From the NCBI RefSeq assembly GCF_025716875.1, contig NZ_JAOVZB010000006.1, forward strand, positions 62,001 to 126,000: DNA of 64,000 bases, in the 5' to 3' direction. Position 1 is the stretch's first letter; each line of letters starts with the position of its first letter. Source of the DNA: Marinomonas sargassi (GTDB taxonomy: Bacteria > Pseudomonadota > Gammaproteobacteria > Pseudomonadales > Marinomonadaceae). Below the pieces are notes generated by a model that was not told the origin of the DNA, made no database searches, and saw only the letters and a program-made list of their open reading frames with translations. The translations under genes were made by a program, and so were the position numbers. Positions 8,271 through 18,204 of the stretch are shown here, piece after piece.

Positions 8271-9908
8271 TTATTCGGCCGTTTTATAAAAATCGCGGCT
8301 GTAAGTGATCTGTTGAATATTCTCTGTCGGCCAGCCTTTTAGAGAGTCTTGAATCATGTACGTACCCGCATAGAAATACACAGGAATGACAGGCATTTCT
8401 TCTCTCATCAAGGTTTCAACTCGAGTGTAATTAGCGTTAGGATCTGCGCTCGTTTTAGCATCTTCCATCAAGCGATCTACTTCTTCATTGGACCACTTAC
8501 CATAGTTGTAATTGGCTTTCGAAGTCGCTAAATCTAAGAAAGCAGAAGCTTCGTTATATGCACCACAAAAAGCGCCACGTGTTAACTCAAAAGCTTGTTT
8601 AGTACGACTGTCTAAGAAGGTCTTCCACTCTTGGTTAACGAGAACAGCTTGAACGCCCAGTTTCTGCTTCCACATCTGCGATATGACTGTCGCCACTTTT
8701 TTATGGGACTCACTGGTGTTGTAGAGCATTTCGAACTTTAGCGGATTACTTTTGCTATAACCCGCTTCAGATAGCAACTTTATCGCCTCTGCATCACGCT
8801 GCTTTTGAGGCCATTTAGCGTAGTCAATATACGGCGCTTTAAAGCCTAATGTGGCTGTTGGCGTGAAGGTATAGGCTGGAAGTTCACCACCCTTGAGAAC
8901 ATTTTTTACGATAACGTTTCTGTCTAACGCGTAAGCAAGGGCCTTTCTCACTCGAACGTCTTTAAAGGCTTCTGGACCATTATCGGATAGGTTAAAACCA
9001 TAATAGTAGTTACACAAACGTGGGAAAGAATAGGCTTCAGTTGGATTGGATTTTTTTAACGACCCATACTGACCCGCAGGAATTTCGGTCTTATCAAGGT
9101 CACCCGCTTTATAACGCAGCAAAGCTTGGTTTTCGTCATCAATAACAAGGGCTGTTACCTTGTCTAAAATGGTTTCTCTATTATTCCAATATTCTGTATT
9201 ACGTTCGCGGACATTTTTTTCTTTCAAAGTCCAATCGGTTAATTTGAACGCACCGTTGGAAACAATATTTTCAGGTCGTGTCCACTCATCACCGAATTTC
9301 TCTACTGTTGCACGATGAGTCGGAAAGGTTGTTGCTCTAGTCACCATGGATGGGAAGTAAGGAATAGGTGCGTCTAAAGTTACCTTAAAGGTATAGTCAT
9401 CTACGGCTTCTACACCTAACTCTTTCGGGTCCATACCTTCGTTTAAAATCGCCTTGCCATTTTTGATCCCCATCATCTCCATATACCAAACATAAGGAGA
9501 CGCTGTAGCAGGATCAACAGCACGCTGCCAAGCATAAACAAAATCATGTGCTGTTACTGGGTCGCCGTTGGACCAGTTAGATTTACGTAGATGAAAAGTA
9601 TAGGTTTTCTTATCTTCAGAAAAGTCAAAACGCTGCGCAACACCCGGTACAATTTTACCAAGCTCATCTTGATTAAGCAGACCTTCAAAAAGGTCCCTAA
9701 CAATTGCAGACCCTTCAACCGTTGCCACTAGCTGCGGGTCAAGAGTTGCAATGCCATCAGGTAGGCGATAAGTAAAAGTTTGGTCACTTGCCAGCTTTTC
9801 ACCTGTCACTGGGTGATTGGCTGCAATGGTCGCGCCAGACATAACAGCACCTGCTGTAACCATAGCTAGAGTGAAAGCAGATATATTCATATTAGATGTT
9901 TTATTCAT
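8271..9908 (-). CDS. oppA: Oligopeptide ABC transporter periplasmic binding protein OppA
   Basis: The 545-residue protein begins with a typical Sec signal peptide (charged N-terminus, hydrophobic stretch to about residue 30, AIAAN-type cleavage region). It is a family 5 extracellular solute-binding protein. It matches OppA/MppA in the region starting near residue 42 (FTYRLPDGIATLDPQLV), the WSNGDPVTAHDFVYAWQR block and the later VRKALAYALDRNVIV block. The length equals E. coli OppA (about 543). The start ATG has AAGAAGGACG upstream. It is the first gene of the operon and delivers peptides to OppBC in the periplasm. A murein-peptide specialist of the MppA type cannot be excluded. Confidence 0.93.
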   Translation of the reverse strand: MNKTSNMNISAFTLAMVTAGAVMSGATIAANHPVTGEKLASDQTFTYRLPDGIATLDPQLVATVEGSAIVRDLFEGLLNQDELGKIVPGVAQRFDFSEDKKTYTFHLRKSNWSNGDPVTAHDFVYAWQRAVDPATASPYVWYMEMMGIKNGKAILNEGMDPKELGVEAVDDYTFKVTLDAPIPYFPSMVTRATTFPTHRATVEKFGDEWTRPENIVSNGAFKLTDWTLKEKNVRERNTEYWNNRETILDKVTALVIDDENQALLRYKAGDLDKTEIPAGQYGSLKKSNPTEAYSFPRLCNYYYGFNLSDNGPEAFKDVRVRKALAYALDRNVIVKNVLKGGELPAYTFTPTATLGFKAPYIDYAKWPQKQRDAEAIKLLSEAGYSKSNPLKFEMLYNTSESHKKVATVISQMWKQKLGVQAVLVNQEWKTFLDSRTKQAFELTRGAFCGAYNEASAFLDLATSKANYNYGKWSNEEVDRLMEDAKTSADPNANYTRVETLMREEMPVIPVYFYAGTYMIQDSLKGWPTENIQQITYSRDFYKTAE

Positions 9909-10093
9909 TGCAATAGCGTCCTTCTTATCTATCGAATACTGGATTGAAAGAGTTTAGATCTGGGTAAGCACTTCACCTTTTAATAGCGTTATACCCTTAC
10001 AAAAATTCAAGCAAAATAAGATCTACACTGACTTTACTGACTCCAACCATGACAAGTATTCAAAGCGATATCCAATCGCAAAACAGCATTAGG

Positions 10094-10120
10094 CATACAT
10101 AAATGTTATGTATGTTTTTT
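10094..10120 (+). other. AT-rich hairpin with T6 tail
   Basis: CATACATAA (10094-10102) pairs perfectly with TTATGTATG (10106-10114) around a 3-base loop, with six T at 10115-10120. On the plus strand it looks like an intrinsic terminator, but no plus-strand gene precedes it. It could be the end of a small RNA or an operator for the opp operon, about 190 bases upstream of oppA. Confidence 0.45.
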
Positions 10121-10332
10121 AGCCAGAAATTTGCAGATAAATTCAGAAAATCGATAAAGCAGCCATTATAAAAGTTTAAGAAAAATAGAAAAAAGCCTTT
10201 GAGATATGTGTATAGAATTTTAAAAAATTACTATGGAACATAACCTTATCGGGATTTTATGTTCATTTTATAGATAAAGAAATTGCGTTTAGAAATATTA
10301 AAAAATAAGTTTAGGGGATTTTAAGATACGAG

Positions 10333-10350
10333 ATAATTAATATTAATTAT
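10333..10350. other. 18-bp perfect palindrome (AT only)
   Basis: ATAATTAATATTAATTAT is fully self-complementary. It consists only of A and T, so chance is a serious alternative. It could be a regulator or nucleoid-protein site in the opp upstream region. Confidence 0.3.
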
Positions 10351-10385
10351 AAAAAATCACATCGAAAAATGCATAAATAAGAATA

Positions 10386-10414
10386 GAGTATAAGTATTTG
10401 TACTACTTATACTC
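10386..10414. other. 11-bp inverted repeat
   Basis: GAGTATAAGTA (10386-10396) pairs perfectly with TACTTATACTC (10404-10414) around a 7-base loop. It lies about 50 bases past the uvrB stop on the minus strand, without a T run. It may be a 3' stabiliser of the uvrB mRNA or a protein-binding dyad. Confidence 0.45.
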
Positions 10415-10429
10415 AAAGGCATTTACATT

Positions 10430-10456
10430 AAAAAATAGGGGGACGTTTTCTATTTT
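10430..10456 (-). terminator. Weak candidate terminator after uvrB
   Basis: On the minus strand AAAATAG (10456-10450) pairs with CTATTTT (10438-10432) across a long C-rich loop and runs into T residues, just after the uvrB stop. The stem is short and AT-rich. Confidence 0.35.
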
Positions 10457-10464
10457 AATCTCAA

Positions 10465-12522
10465 CTAAGACTCACCAACATCCTTCAATTTCTTTTGTAG
10501 CTGGCGAATTTGGTCTCGATAGCCTGCAGCTAATTCAAATTTCAGCTCTTCGGAAGCTTGCATCATGTCTTTTTGCAGCTGAATCATGGCTTTACGCACT
10601 TGTGCCACGTCATCCATGGTTTCAACTTGGTAATCTTTAGCGGTTTCAGCCACCTTCTTAGTTTGACTACCACGTTTACCTGCCCCCGGGTTATAAGCCC
10701 CTTCCATGATGTCTTCAACGGATTTCGAGATACCTGTTGGAGTAATGCCATGGGCTTCGTTATGGGCTTGCTGTTTCTCTCGGCGTCGCTCTGTTTCACT
10801 AATAGCCCGCTCCATAGAGCCAGTAATGCGATCTGCGTATAAAATGGCTTTACCATTCACGTTTCGAGCGGCACGACCTATGGTCTGAATTAGAGATTTT
10901 TCAGAGCGTAAGAAGCCTTCTTTATCGGCATCTAAAATGGCCACTAGACTGACTTCCGGAATGTCCAAACCTTCTCTTAATAGGTTAATCCCCACAAGAA
11001 CATCGAACTCCCCAAGTCGTAAGTCGCGGATAATTTCTACCCGCTCCACAGTATCTATATCTGAGTGCAGGTAGCGAACTCGAACATCATGCTCATTCAG
11101 GTAGCTGGTTAAATCTTCGGCCATACGCTTGGTTAATGTGGTCACCAATACCCGCTCACCAATCGGTGCTCTAAGGTTAATTTCAGACAAAAGATCATCT
11201 ACCTGCGTTGCTACTGGACGCACTTCTAGCGTTGGATCAATCAGGCCTGTTGGGCGGACAATTTGCTCAACTACCCAGTCCTGATGCTCTTCTTCATATT
11301 TACCCGGCGTTGCGGAAACAAAAATCGTCTGTGGTTTGATTTGCTCCCACTCTTCAAAGCGCATAGGTCGATTATCCAGTGCAGAAGGCAAGCGAAAGCC
11401 GTACTCCACAAGGTTCTCTTTACGGGAGCGGTCACCTTTGTACATGGCGCCAATCTGCGACACAGTAACGTGGGATTCGTCGATCACTAACAGAGCATTA
11501 TCTGGTAAATAATCAAATAAAGTCGGCGGTGGCGAACCTTCTGGACGGCCTGACAAATAACGGGAGTAGTTTTCAATGCCTGAGCAGTAGCCTAGCTCTT
11601 GCATCATTTCCAAATCGTAACGGGTACGTTGTTCTAGACGCTGTAATTCCACCAGCTTGTTTAACGATTTAAGCTGTTCAAGACGCTGGTCCAGTTCCAC
11701 TTTAATGCGTTCAATCGCGGCCTCGACAGTTTCCCTTGGTGTTACATAATGGGTTTTTGGATAGATGGTGATTCGAGGTACTTTGCGCAGTACTTTATTG
11801 GTCAAAGGATCGATAAAGGAAAGGTTTTCCACCTCATCATCAAACAACTCTATACGTACTGCAATTTCTTCAGAGTCGGCTGGGAAGACTTCAATCACAT
11901 CTCCTCGCACGCGGAAGTTACCACGTTCTAGTACAAGGTCATTTCGGCTGTATTGAAGCTCAGCTAAGCGGCGCAAGATATCACGCTGATCGATTCGGTC
12001 ACCCCGATCAAGGTGCAGCATCATTTTTAAGTAGGACTGGGGGTCACCCAAGCCATATATAGCAGAGACCGTTGCGACAATAATAACGTCTTCTCGCTCC
12101 AATAATGCCTTAGTCGCAGACAAACGCATTTGCTCTATGTGCTCATTCACAGAGGCGTCTTTTTCAATGAAGGTATCTGATGCAGCTACGTAGGCTTCTG
12201 GCTGGTAGTAGTCATAGTAGGAAACAAAATATTCGACCGCATTATTAGGAAAGAACTCTTTGAATTCCCCATACAGCTGGGCAGCTAGGGTTTTGTTGTG
12301 CGCCATAATAATGGTCGGGCGCTTCACCTTGGAAATGACATTGGCGACGGTATAGGTTTTCCCTGAGCCAGTTACACCTAATAGGGTTTGATGAGCTAAA
12401 CCCGACTCAACACCACTTACCAACTTTTCAATGGCTTGCGGCTGATCGCCGGCAGGAGAATAAGATGAGACAACTTCAAACTCTTGTGACACGGGCTCTT
12501 TCCTAGGCTTCTTAATCGACAT
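10465..12522 (-). CDS. uvrB: UvrABC nucleotide excision repair protein UvrB
   Basis: The 685-residue helicase-like subunit of the UvrABC excinuclease verifies DNA damage handed over by UvrA and recruits UvrC. Visible features are Walker A GVTGSGKT (about 49-56), the DEAD-like box in LLVIDESH, the beta-hairpin region after [18 protein letters not shown], motif [11 protein letters not shown] and a C-terminal UVR domain in about the last 40 residues, which contacts UvrC. Length is slightly above E. coli UvrB (673). It stands alone between long gaps. No clear LexA box was seen upstream. Confidence 0.97.
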   Translation of the reverse strand: MSIKKPRKEPVSQEFEVVSSYSPAGDQPQAIEKLVSGVESGLAHQTLLGVTGSGKTYTVANVISKVKRPTIIMAHNKTLAAQLYGEFKEFFPNNAVEYFVSYYDYYQPEAYVAASDTFIEKDASVNEHIEQMRLSATKALLEREDVIIVATVSAIYGLGDPQSYLKMMLHLDRGDRIDQRDILRRLAELQYSRNDLVLERGNFRVRGDVIEVFPADSEEIAVRIELFDDEVENLSFIDPLTNKVLRKVPRITIYPKTHYVTPRETVEAAIERIKVELDQRLEQLKSLNKLVELQRLEQRTRYDLEMMQELGYCSGIENYSRYLSGRPEGSPPPTLFDYLPDNALLVIDESHVTVSQIGAMYKGDRSRKENLVEYGFRLPSALDNRPMRFEEWEQIKPQTIFVSATPGKYEEEHQDWVVEQIVRPTGLIDPTLEVRPVATQVDDLLSEINLRAPIGERVLVTTLTKRMAEDLTSYLNEHDVRVRYLHSDIDTVERVEIIRDLRLGEFDVLVGINLLREGLDIPEVSLVAILDADKEGFLRSEKSLIQTIGRAARNVNGKAILYADRITGSMERAISETERRREKQQAHNEAHGITPTGISKSVEDIMEGAYNPGAGKRGSQTKKVAETAKDYQVETMDDVAQVRKAMIQLQKDMMQASEELKFELAAGYRDQIRQLQKKLKDVGES

Positions 12523-12721
12523 ATTAGGTTATCAAATTTTACCGTCTGAGTCTGGCCTTTCTCTGCCTTTCTTATAAACGCACTCGTTATCTGACACCGG
12601 CAGAATTACATTTACAACAATATTAGACTTTACTTATATATAAAATATAAATAACATAAAGGAATATACTTATAACCAAAAACACATTAATATGCATTTG
12701 ATGATGAAAGGACGTAGCAAG

Positions 12722-13612
12722 ATGAAATCCGTTAACCCCGAATCTATTAAACCTATAGCCGTTCATGCTTTTTTTGATGAGGCAACTTTTACCGTGTCCT
12801 ATGTGGTGGAAGATTTGCCAACCCAACAATGCGCCATTATTGATTCTGTACTGGATTACGATCACTCATCAGGAAAAACGGCAACTAGCTCAGCAGATAA
12901 AATCATCACTTTTATTCAGGAAAAGGGCTTAAGCCTGACTTGGATTTTAGAAACGCATTTACATGCAGATCACGTCTCAGCAGCCCCTTATTTAAAGCAA
13001 GAACTAGGCGGCAAGATTGTGATTGGTAAGCAAATCACACAAGTTCAGACAACCTTTTCAGCACTATTTAATGCCGAGCCTGCCTTTGCACGAGACGGCT
13101 CCCAGTTTGACACCTTGGTAGACGAAGGCGATTCTTTGGCGCTTGGTCATAGTAACATTCAAGTTCTCCATACTCCTGGGCATACTCCTGCCTGTATCAC
13201 TTATGTTATTGGCGATGCCGCATTTATTGGCGACACTCTATTCATGCCGGATTACGGCACCGCACGCTGTGATTTCCCCGGTGGTGATGCCCGTTCCCTT
13301 TATAAATCGATTCAGAAAATTTTTGCCCTGCCCAATGAAACTCGACTCTTTATGTGCCACGACTATAAAGCACCAAACCGAGATCAGTTTGCATGGGAAA
13401 CCACGGTAGCTGAACAGAAAGCCAATAATCTTCACATTCACAAAGGTGTTTCAGAAGAGGCTTTTTGCAAGATGAGAACTCAAAAAGATGCCACGCTAAA
13501 TATGCCGAAATTAATTTGGCCAAGCGTGCAAATCAATATGCGTGGTGGCAACTTACCACCAGCCGAATCCAACGGTACTCGTTACTTAAAAATCCCGATA
13601 AACATCGTTTAA
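12722..13612 (+). CDS. MBL-fold persulfide dioxygenase (ETHE1/Blh-like)
   Basis: The 296-residue metallo-beta-lactamase-fold protein is of the persulfide dioxygenase type, which oxidises glutathione persulfide to sulfite. The metal motif is THLHADH (about 78-84). TPGHTPACITYV and the GDTLFMPDYGTARCDFPGGD region, with the family aspartate and the Asp-Tyr-Gly-Thr-Ala-Arg-Cys-Asp block, follow, and MCHDYK supplies the last histidine. The frame is open from 12692, but ATG 12722 has AAGGA nine bases upstream. It is followed 39 bases later by a SulP transporter, the usual partner in sulfide-detoxification operons controlled by BigR/SqrR regulators. No regulator is adjacent. Confidence 0.88.
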   Translation: MKSVNPESIKPIAVHAFFDEATFTVSYVVEDLPTQQCAIIDSVLDYDHSSGKTATSSADKIITFIQEKGLSLTWILETHLHADHVSAAPYLKQELGGKIVIGKQITQVQTTFSALFNAEPAFARDGSQFDTLVDEGDSLALGHSNIQVLHTPGHTPACITYVIGDAAFIGDTLFMPDYGTARCDFPGGDARSLYKSIQKIFALPNETRLFMCHDYKAPNRDQFAWETTVAEQKANNLHIHKGVSEEAFCKMRTQKDATLNMPKLIWPSVQINMRGGNLPPAESNGTRYLKIPINIV

Positions 13613-13651
13613 AGGCACAGAGTAAGTGTCAAAACCAGTAGAAGAATAGGT

Positions 13652-15385
13652 ATGAAAGAGATGTCTACAATTGAACGTTTTTTACCCGCCATTAGCTGGT
13701 TAAAAAGCTACACCAGAGCAAACCTAAAAGAAGACACTATAGTGAGTGTTGTCTTCACTATTATGGTGATTCCCCAAAGCTTGGCCTACGCCATGCTCGC
13801 AGGACTGCCAGCCATAACAGGTTTATATGCCAGCATTTTACCTTCTATCTTGTATTCATTATTTGGCACAAGTCGTACCTTAGCGGTGGGGCCTGTGGCA
13901 TTAACCTCTGTCATGACAGCTTCCATCATTGCGCCTTTTGCCGTGTCAGGCAGTGAGCAATATGCCACTATCGCTATTTTGCTAGCCCTTATGTCTGGAG
14001 CCTTTTTGCTTGTGTTAAGCCTATTAAAGCTTGGCTTCCTAAGTAACCTATTAAGTCACCCTGTTATTTCTGGTTTTATTAGTGCGACGGCTCTTATTAT
14101 CGTCATAGGGCAATTGAAATACTTACTAGGCATTGAGTCCCAAGGCGATACTCTGATCCCCCTGATCCGTAGTTTATATGCAGACCTACACAACATTAAT
14201 ACCCCCACTGTGATACTCAGCATCGCCTCTATCGGCTCACTTTTATTAGCGCGCCGCTACTTTGGTCGCTTGTTACTCTTCATCGGATTATCACAAGCGA
14301 ACGCCAAATTATTCAGTAAGGCAGGGCCAGTTGTCATACTGGTATTAGCCACAGTTGCCGTAGCCACTTTATCGTTAGATCAAGCAGGGATTAGAGTTAT
14401 TGGCACCATCCCAGATGAAATTCCAAGTATTCAGTTGGACTTGGTTCACATGGATATGATCAAAGATTTATTGCCGGGGACGTTTCTCATTACTATTGTT
14501 GGCTTTATTGGTTCGGTATCGGTTGCCCAATCTTTTGCCGCGAAACGTCGTCAGGATATTAACCCCAACCAAGAGCTGGTGGGTCTTGGTTTAGCCAATA
14601 TTGGTTCTGCTTTATCTGGTGCTTTCCCTGTCACTGGTGGTTTTTCTCGCACTGTACTTAATGTCGATTGCGGTGCCAAAAACCCCATGACAGGGATACT
14701 AACAGCGGTATTTATTTTGCTCATTTTGTTGTTTTTAACACCGCTATTTTTCTATCTGCCAATCGCTATTTTAGCGGCCATTATTTCCATTTCTATGATG
14801 CAATTGATCAATACTGAAGACTTACGTCTTCTCTGGCGCTTTTCTAAAAAAGAAGCCGTACTTTTAATCGTCACTTTTCTCGTGGTGCTATTTGAAGGGA
14901 TGCAGGCTGGGCTGATTGTTGGAGTAATACTGTCCTTACTCTTCTTCTTATGGCACACCAGTCACCCACATATTGCGGTGGTTGGTCGCATACCGGGAAC
15001 CGAGCATTTCCGTAATGTACAACGCTTTGATGTAGAAACTAACCCTAGCATTCTAACAGTACGTATTGATGAAAACTTATTCTTTGCCAATGCTCGTTCT
15101 CTGGAAGAAAGCCTGCAAAGCTTGGTCTCAAAAAATACGAAAATAAAGCACCTTATTCTCATGTGTACCGCGGTAAATATGGTGGACGCCAGCGCATTGC
15201 AGAGCTTGGAAAAAATAGACAGTCGTTTAAAAGATTCTGGGGTTAAGCTTCATTTAACTGAGGTGAAAGGGCCAGTGATTGATAAACTGGCTGACTCAGA
15301 CTTAATAAAAAACCTAAGTGGTAAAGTCTTTATTACCCAACATCAAGCCATTACAGAGTTAGAGGGAGAACAGGCTAATAGTTAA
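13652..15385 (+). CDS. SulP family anion transporter with STAS domain
   Basis: The 577-residue inner-membrane transporter has the N-terminal SulP signature (VIPQSLAYAMLAGLP, with GLYASILPS soon after). It has 10-14 membrane segments with the conserved VTGGFSRT stretch, and a cytoplasmic STAS domain from about residue 440, ending in the loop around MVDASALQSLEKI. SulP proteins move sulfate, bicarbonate or other anions. Downstream of a persulfide dioxygenase, the likely cargo is sulfite or sulfate produced by persulfide oxidation. Start ATG 13652 is preferred; ATG 13661 is an alternative. Confidence 0.9.
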   Translation: MKEMSTIERFLPAISWLKSYTRANLKEDTIVSVVFTIMVIPQSLAYAMLAGLPAITGLYASILPSILYSLFGTSRTLAVGPVALTSVMTASIIAPFAVSGSEQYATIAILLALMSGAFLLVLSLLKLGFLSNLLSHPVISGFISATALIIVIGQLKYLLGIESQGDTLIPLIRSLYADLHNINTPTVILSIASIGSLLLARRYFGRLLLFIGLSQANAKLFSKAGPVVILVLATVAVATLSLDQAGIRVIGTIPDEIPSIQLDLVHMDMIKDLLPGTFLITIVGFIGSVSVAQSFAAKRRQDINPNQELVGLGLANIGSALSGAFPVTGGFSRTVLNVDCGAKNPMTGILTAVFILLILLFLTPLFFYLPIAILAAIISISMMQLINTEDLRLLWRFSKKEAVLLIVTFLVVLFEGMQAGLIVGVILSLLFFLWHTSHPHIAVVGRIPGTEHFRNVQRFDVETNPSILTVRIDENLFFANARSLEESLQSLVSKNTKIKHLILMCTAVNMVDASALQSLEKIDSRLKDSGVKLHLTEVKGPVIDKLADSDLIKNLSGKVFITQHQAITELEGEQANS

Positions 15386-15397
15386 ATTAGCCTGTTC
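15368..15397. other. 12-bp inverted repeat spanning the SulP stop codon
   Basis: GAACAGGCTAAT (15368-15379) pairs perfectly with ATTAGCCTGTTC (15386-15397), and the loop AGTTAA contains the SulP stop. It sits between two convergent genes. There is no T run on either side, so it is either a shared 3'-end structure or a weak bidirectional terminator. Confidence 0.6.
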
Positions 15398-15427
15398 TAT
15401 GAATGGCTCACCAAGCAATTAGGCGCT

Positions 15428-15727
15428 TCACTCTGTCTCTTTTACCACTTGAATGACTGACTTATTCTTCTCCAATAGTCCAGGTCCAATACCTTTCACT
15501 TTAGATAAGTCTTCAATGGAAGTGAAATCACCATGCAGTTCTCGGTAAGCAACTATGGCTTGCGCTTTTTTCATACCAACACCAGACAACACAGCAGAAA
15601 GTTGAGATGCAGTAGCGTTATTGATATCTAGAGGGGTTGCTGAGAAAAGAGAAATTGGCACAACAGCCAAAGTAATGAGGGACAAACGAGCCAGTTTAGC
15701 GGATAAAACTTTATATAGTTTTGTCAT
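15428..15727 (-). CDS. ComEA-like helix-hairpin-helix protein
   Basis: The 99-residue exported protein has an N-terminal hydrophobic signal (about 8-30). Two helix-hairpin-helix motifs follow, DINNATASQLSAVLSGVGMKKAQAIV and the KVKGIGPGLLEKN hairpin. Short ComEA-type proteins bind DNA in the periplasm and assist uptake during natural transformation. The gene is alone and no other competence gene is nearby. The first residue of the mature part is near SATPLDIN. Confidence 0.85.
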   Translation of the reverse strand: MTKLYKVLSAKLARLSLITLAVVPISLFSATPLDINNATASQLSAVLSGVGMKKAQAIVAYRELHGDFTSIEDLSKVKGIGPGLLEKNKSVIQVVKETE

Positions 15728-15867
15728 AGGGAAAGTCCTTTTAAAAGAGTAGACGTCAGCATCTTGCCAACAAAAAAATCACCTAGTCTTCCCAACAACT
15801 CCTTTTAGAGCAAGAAGAAAAACTAGATGATTTTAGACTAGAAGTCTTTTAAAAAAACTTCAAATAA

Positions 15868-16575
15868 TTAAGCTAAAGAGGCTATATCTGCATTCGCTTT
15901 AGTTAGCACTGCAATAGGATCGGCCGCTTGAGTAATTGGACGTCCCATAACAAGGTAATGACTGCCTGCTGCCATCGCTTCTGCGGGCGTCATAATACGT
16001 TTTTGATCACCCTGATCTGCACCTGCTGGACGGATGCCCGGCGTGACTAAGACAAAATCTTTACCAAGCTCATTCGATAACATGCTCGACTCTTGAGCCG
16101 AGCACACAACACCATCCATACCTGAAGATTTCGCCAAGGACGCTAAGCGCTTAACATGTTCTTCCGGTGTCACATTGATACCTACTTCAGATAGGTCAGA
16201 TTGATCCATACTGGTTAGCACTGTCACGGCAATCAATAAAGTATTTTGGTCAGTAATCTGCTGCAACGCATTCGCTGAGGTTTCCATCATACGACGACCA
16301 CCCGACGCATGAACATTCACCATCCAAACCCCCGCTTTCGCGGCAGCAGTGACGGCTTTAGCAACCGTATTAGGAATATCATGGAATTTCAAATCTAAAA
16401 AGATCTCAAAACCGAGTCCGTGGAGTTCATCTAAAATCGCTGGACCTGCTGTTGTGAAAAGCTCTTTTCCTACTTTCACTCGACACTGACTAGGGTCTAG
16501 TCGTTTCGCCATCTCAATAGATTGCGCCATGGTAGGAAAGTCTAAAGCCACCACGATTGGGGATTGACAGGTCAT
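15868..16575 (-). CDS. pyrF: Orotidine 5'-phosphate decarboxylase
   Basis: The 235-residue cytoplasmic enzyme decarboxylates OMP to UMP, the last step of de novo UMP synthesis. The catalytic charged network is seen in [10 protein letters not shown] (Asp about 61, Lys 63, Asp 66), and the phosphate loop in VTPGIRPAG. The frame is open to 16641, but ATG 16575 has GAGGAA upstream and starts directly with the barrel strand SPIVVALDF. It follows lapB closely, the lapA-lapB-pyrF order also seen in E. coli. The UMP kinase gene that would act on its product is broken in this window (60.8-61.2 kb). Confidence 0.95.
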   Translation of the reverse strand: MTCQSPIVVALDFPTMAQSIEMAKRLDPSQCRVKVGKELFTTAGPAILDELHGLGFEIFLDLKFHDIPNTVAKAVTAAAKAGVWMVNVHASGGRRMMETSANALQQITDQNTLLIAVTVLTSMDQSDLSEVGINVTPEEHVKRLASLAKSSGMDGVVCSAQESSMLSNELGKDFVLVTPGIRPAGADQGDQKRIMTPAEAMAAGSHYLVMGRPITQAADPIAVLTKANADIASLA

Positions 16576-16621
16576 TAAGGTTCCTCTTTTTTCTTGATTA
16601 ATCTTTAACACAAATTCGAAT

Positions 16622-17809
16622 CTATTCGCCTTCCAAGCCATGTATTGGCTTCACGGTTCCCCAGTTTTTACAACTTGGACATTGCCAGTGTAATTGATGG
16701 CCTGCGAAGCCACATTGACGACATTGGTATTTATGTTTGGCTTGCACAAGCTGATCTATCAGCTCATAAAGCACTTCTAAATGCTGCTGACTGTAACCTT
16801 CTTCATTATCTAGTTGCAGGTTAATCAGTTCTTTAAAGCCTTTCAGGGTTGGGTGCTTACGCAACTGCTCAACCAAGAACATTTCGGCGTATTCTTTGTC
16901 TGTTTCCATGTAGTGCTGGGCTAAGGCCATAATCAGAGAAGTAGCTGGTTTCTTCTCATTTTGCTCCTGCAAAAACTTAATATAGCCACTGCTTCCCCAT
17001 ACATTTTGATAACAGTCTTTTAGTTTCGGGACGATAAGGGAAATGAAGTCTGGGTCTTGCTCTACGGCATGCTTCAATTCTTTGATAGCATCTCTATAGC
17101 GGTTCTGGCCGTCCAAAACATCAGCAATACCAATGCTGGCACGAACACAGCTGGAATCCACCTCTAAAGCGGCTTTATAGGATTGTAGAGCAAACTTCCA
17201 TTGCTCTTTTTTATGGAAGTCTTGCGCTAATTCACAATGAAAGTGAGCTAAACGTTTGATCTCTTTTTTGGAGGGCTTGTCTTTTATTAACTCTCCACCT
17301 ATTTGAACCGCTTTGTCCCAGCTTTGTTCAAACTCATATAGATCAACCAATAGACTTAGTATCTTGGGATGAAATTCACTCTTTCGAGATGTGGAGGCCA
17401 TGTTAAGCAATAGACGCCCGGCCCTATCCAATAAACCCGCAGACATAAAATCACTGGCCAGTTCAAGTTGCACCATGCGCATTTCACGAGCAGAAATTTC
17501 AGGTCGAGCCAGAAGACTTTGATGAATGTGGATAGCTTTTTGAATTTCCCCTTTCTTGCGGAATAGGTTTCCTAAAGTAAGGTGAATATCGAATGTATCT
17601 GAATTGACTTCTAGGGAATCAACGAAGGCATCAATCGCCTCGGAGTGCTGATCGTTCAATAAATGATTAAGGCCGCGAAAATAATCGGAAGGAATACTTT
17701 TCTTTTCTGCTGCTGGCTTCTTTTTAGACTTACTGCGCCCCATTACCCAACCGACAAATAGGGCGGCAAAAAGAACAACAAATAAGCCTACTTCAGCCAA
17801 CTCAATCAC
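16622..17809 (-). CDS. lapB: Lipopolysaccharide assembly protein LapB (YciM)
   Basis: The 395-residue protein has an N-terminal membrane anchor (about 4-22). About nine TPR repeats fill the cytoplasmic part, and a C-terminal rubredoxin-like zinc site is made by two Cys-x2-Cys pairs (CRQCG and CPSC). LapB controls LpxC turnover by FtsH with YejM/PbgA, and so balances lipid A and phospholipid synthesis. E. coli LapB has 389 residues. Its start overlaps the lapA stop by 4 bases, indicating coupled translation. Confidence 0.95.
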   Translation of the reverse strand: MIELAEVGLFVVLFAALFVGWVMGRSKSKKKPAAEKKSIPSDYFRGLNHLLNDQHSEAIDAFVDSLEVNSDTFDIHLTLGNLFRKKGEIQKAIHIHQSLLARPEISAREMRMVQLELASDFMSAGLLDRAGRLLLNMASTSRKSEFHPKILSLLVDLYEFEQSWDKAVQIGGELIKDKPSKKEIKRLAHFHCELAQDFHKKEQWKFALQSYKAALEVDSSCVRASIGIADVLDGQNRYRDAIKELKHAVEQDPDFISLIVPKLKDCYQNVWGSSGYIKFLQEQNEKKPATSLIMALAQHYMETDKEYAEMFLVEQLRKHPTLKGFKELINLQLDNEEGYSQQHLEVLYELIDQLVQAKHKYQCRQCGFAGHQLHWQCPSCKNWGTVKPIHGLEGE

Positions 17810-18129
17810 TCCTTCCCAACAGTAAGCTCTTGCGTAATAGAGGCTTTACGTAGGGAATCCGCTTCGCTACGAGCTTTTTCGTAACGGCGAGTTAGAACTT
17901 TAATTTGACGATCCGTGCGAAAGTAATTAACGGAGCCCATTATCAGAGCCACACAAACACCCACCGCGAAGGACAAAAGAATATAAAGCGCAACACTTAA
18001 CTCTGGACCTTTCCAAAAGACAAGATCAAGCGCCGTAAGCTGCGGATTACGGATGGCAAAAAATACACCCACTGTAAGGAAGAAAACAAAAAGAATGGTG
18101 TAGATAACTCTTTTCAGCCACTTTAGCAT
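17806..18129 (-). CDS. lapA: Lipopolysaccharide assembly protein LapA (YciS)
   Basis: The 107-residue inner-membrane protein has two membrane segments (about 6-25 and 43-65), the conserved NPQLTALD loop between them, and a short basic coiled C-terminus. This is the DUF1049/LapA pattern. It is translationally coupled to lapB and follows ihfB in the same direction. Confidence 0.9.
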   Translation of the reverse strand: MLKWLKRVIYTILFVFFLTVGVFFAIRNPQLTALDLVFWKGPELSVALYILLSFAVGVCVALIMGSVNYFRTDRQIKVLTRRYEKARSEADSLRKASITQELTVGKE

Positions 18130-18204
18130 ACAACCACCTACCCAAAAATCTAATGGCTATATTATGCCCTGATAGCTCAAAAATTTCGAGTTATTAGACG
18201 TTAA

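Larger units (their letters stand above)
9909..10464. other. 556-base AT-rich intergenic region between oppA and uvrB
   Basis: No convincing gene was found on either strand. It is the upstream region of oppA (minus) and the downstream region of uvrB (minus). It holds three strong inverted repeats, listed separately, and must contain the opp promoter. No clear -35/-10 pair stood out. The stretch 10150-10390 is extremely AT-rich. Confidence 0.7.
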
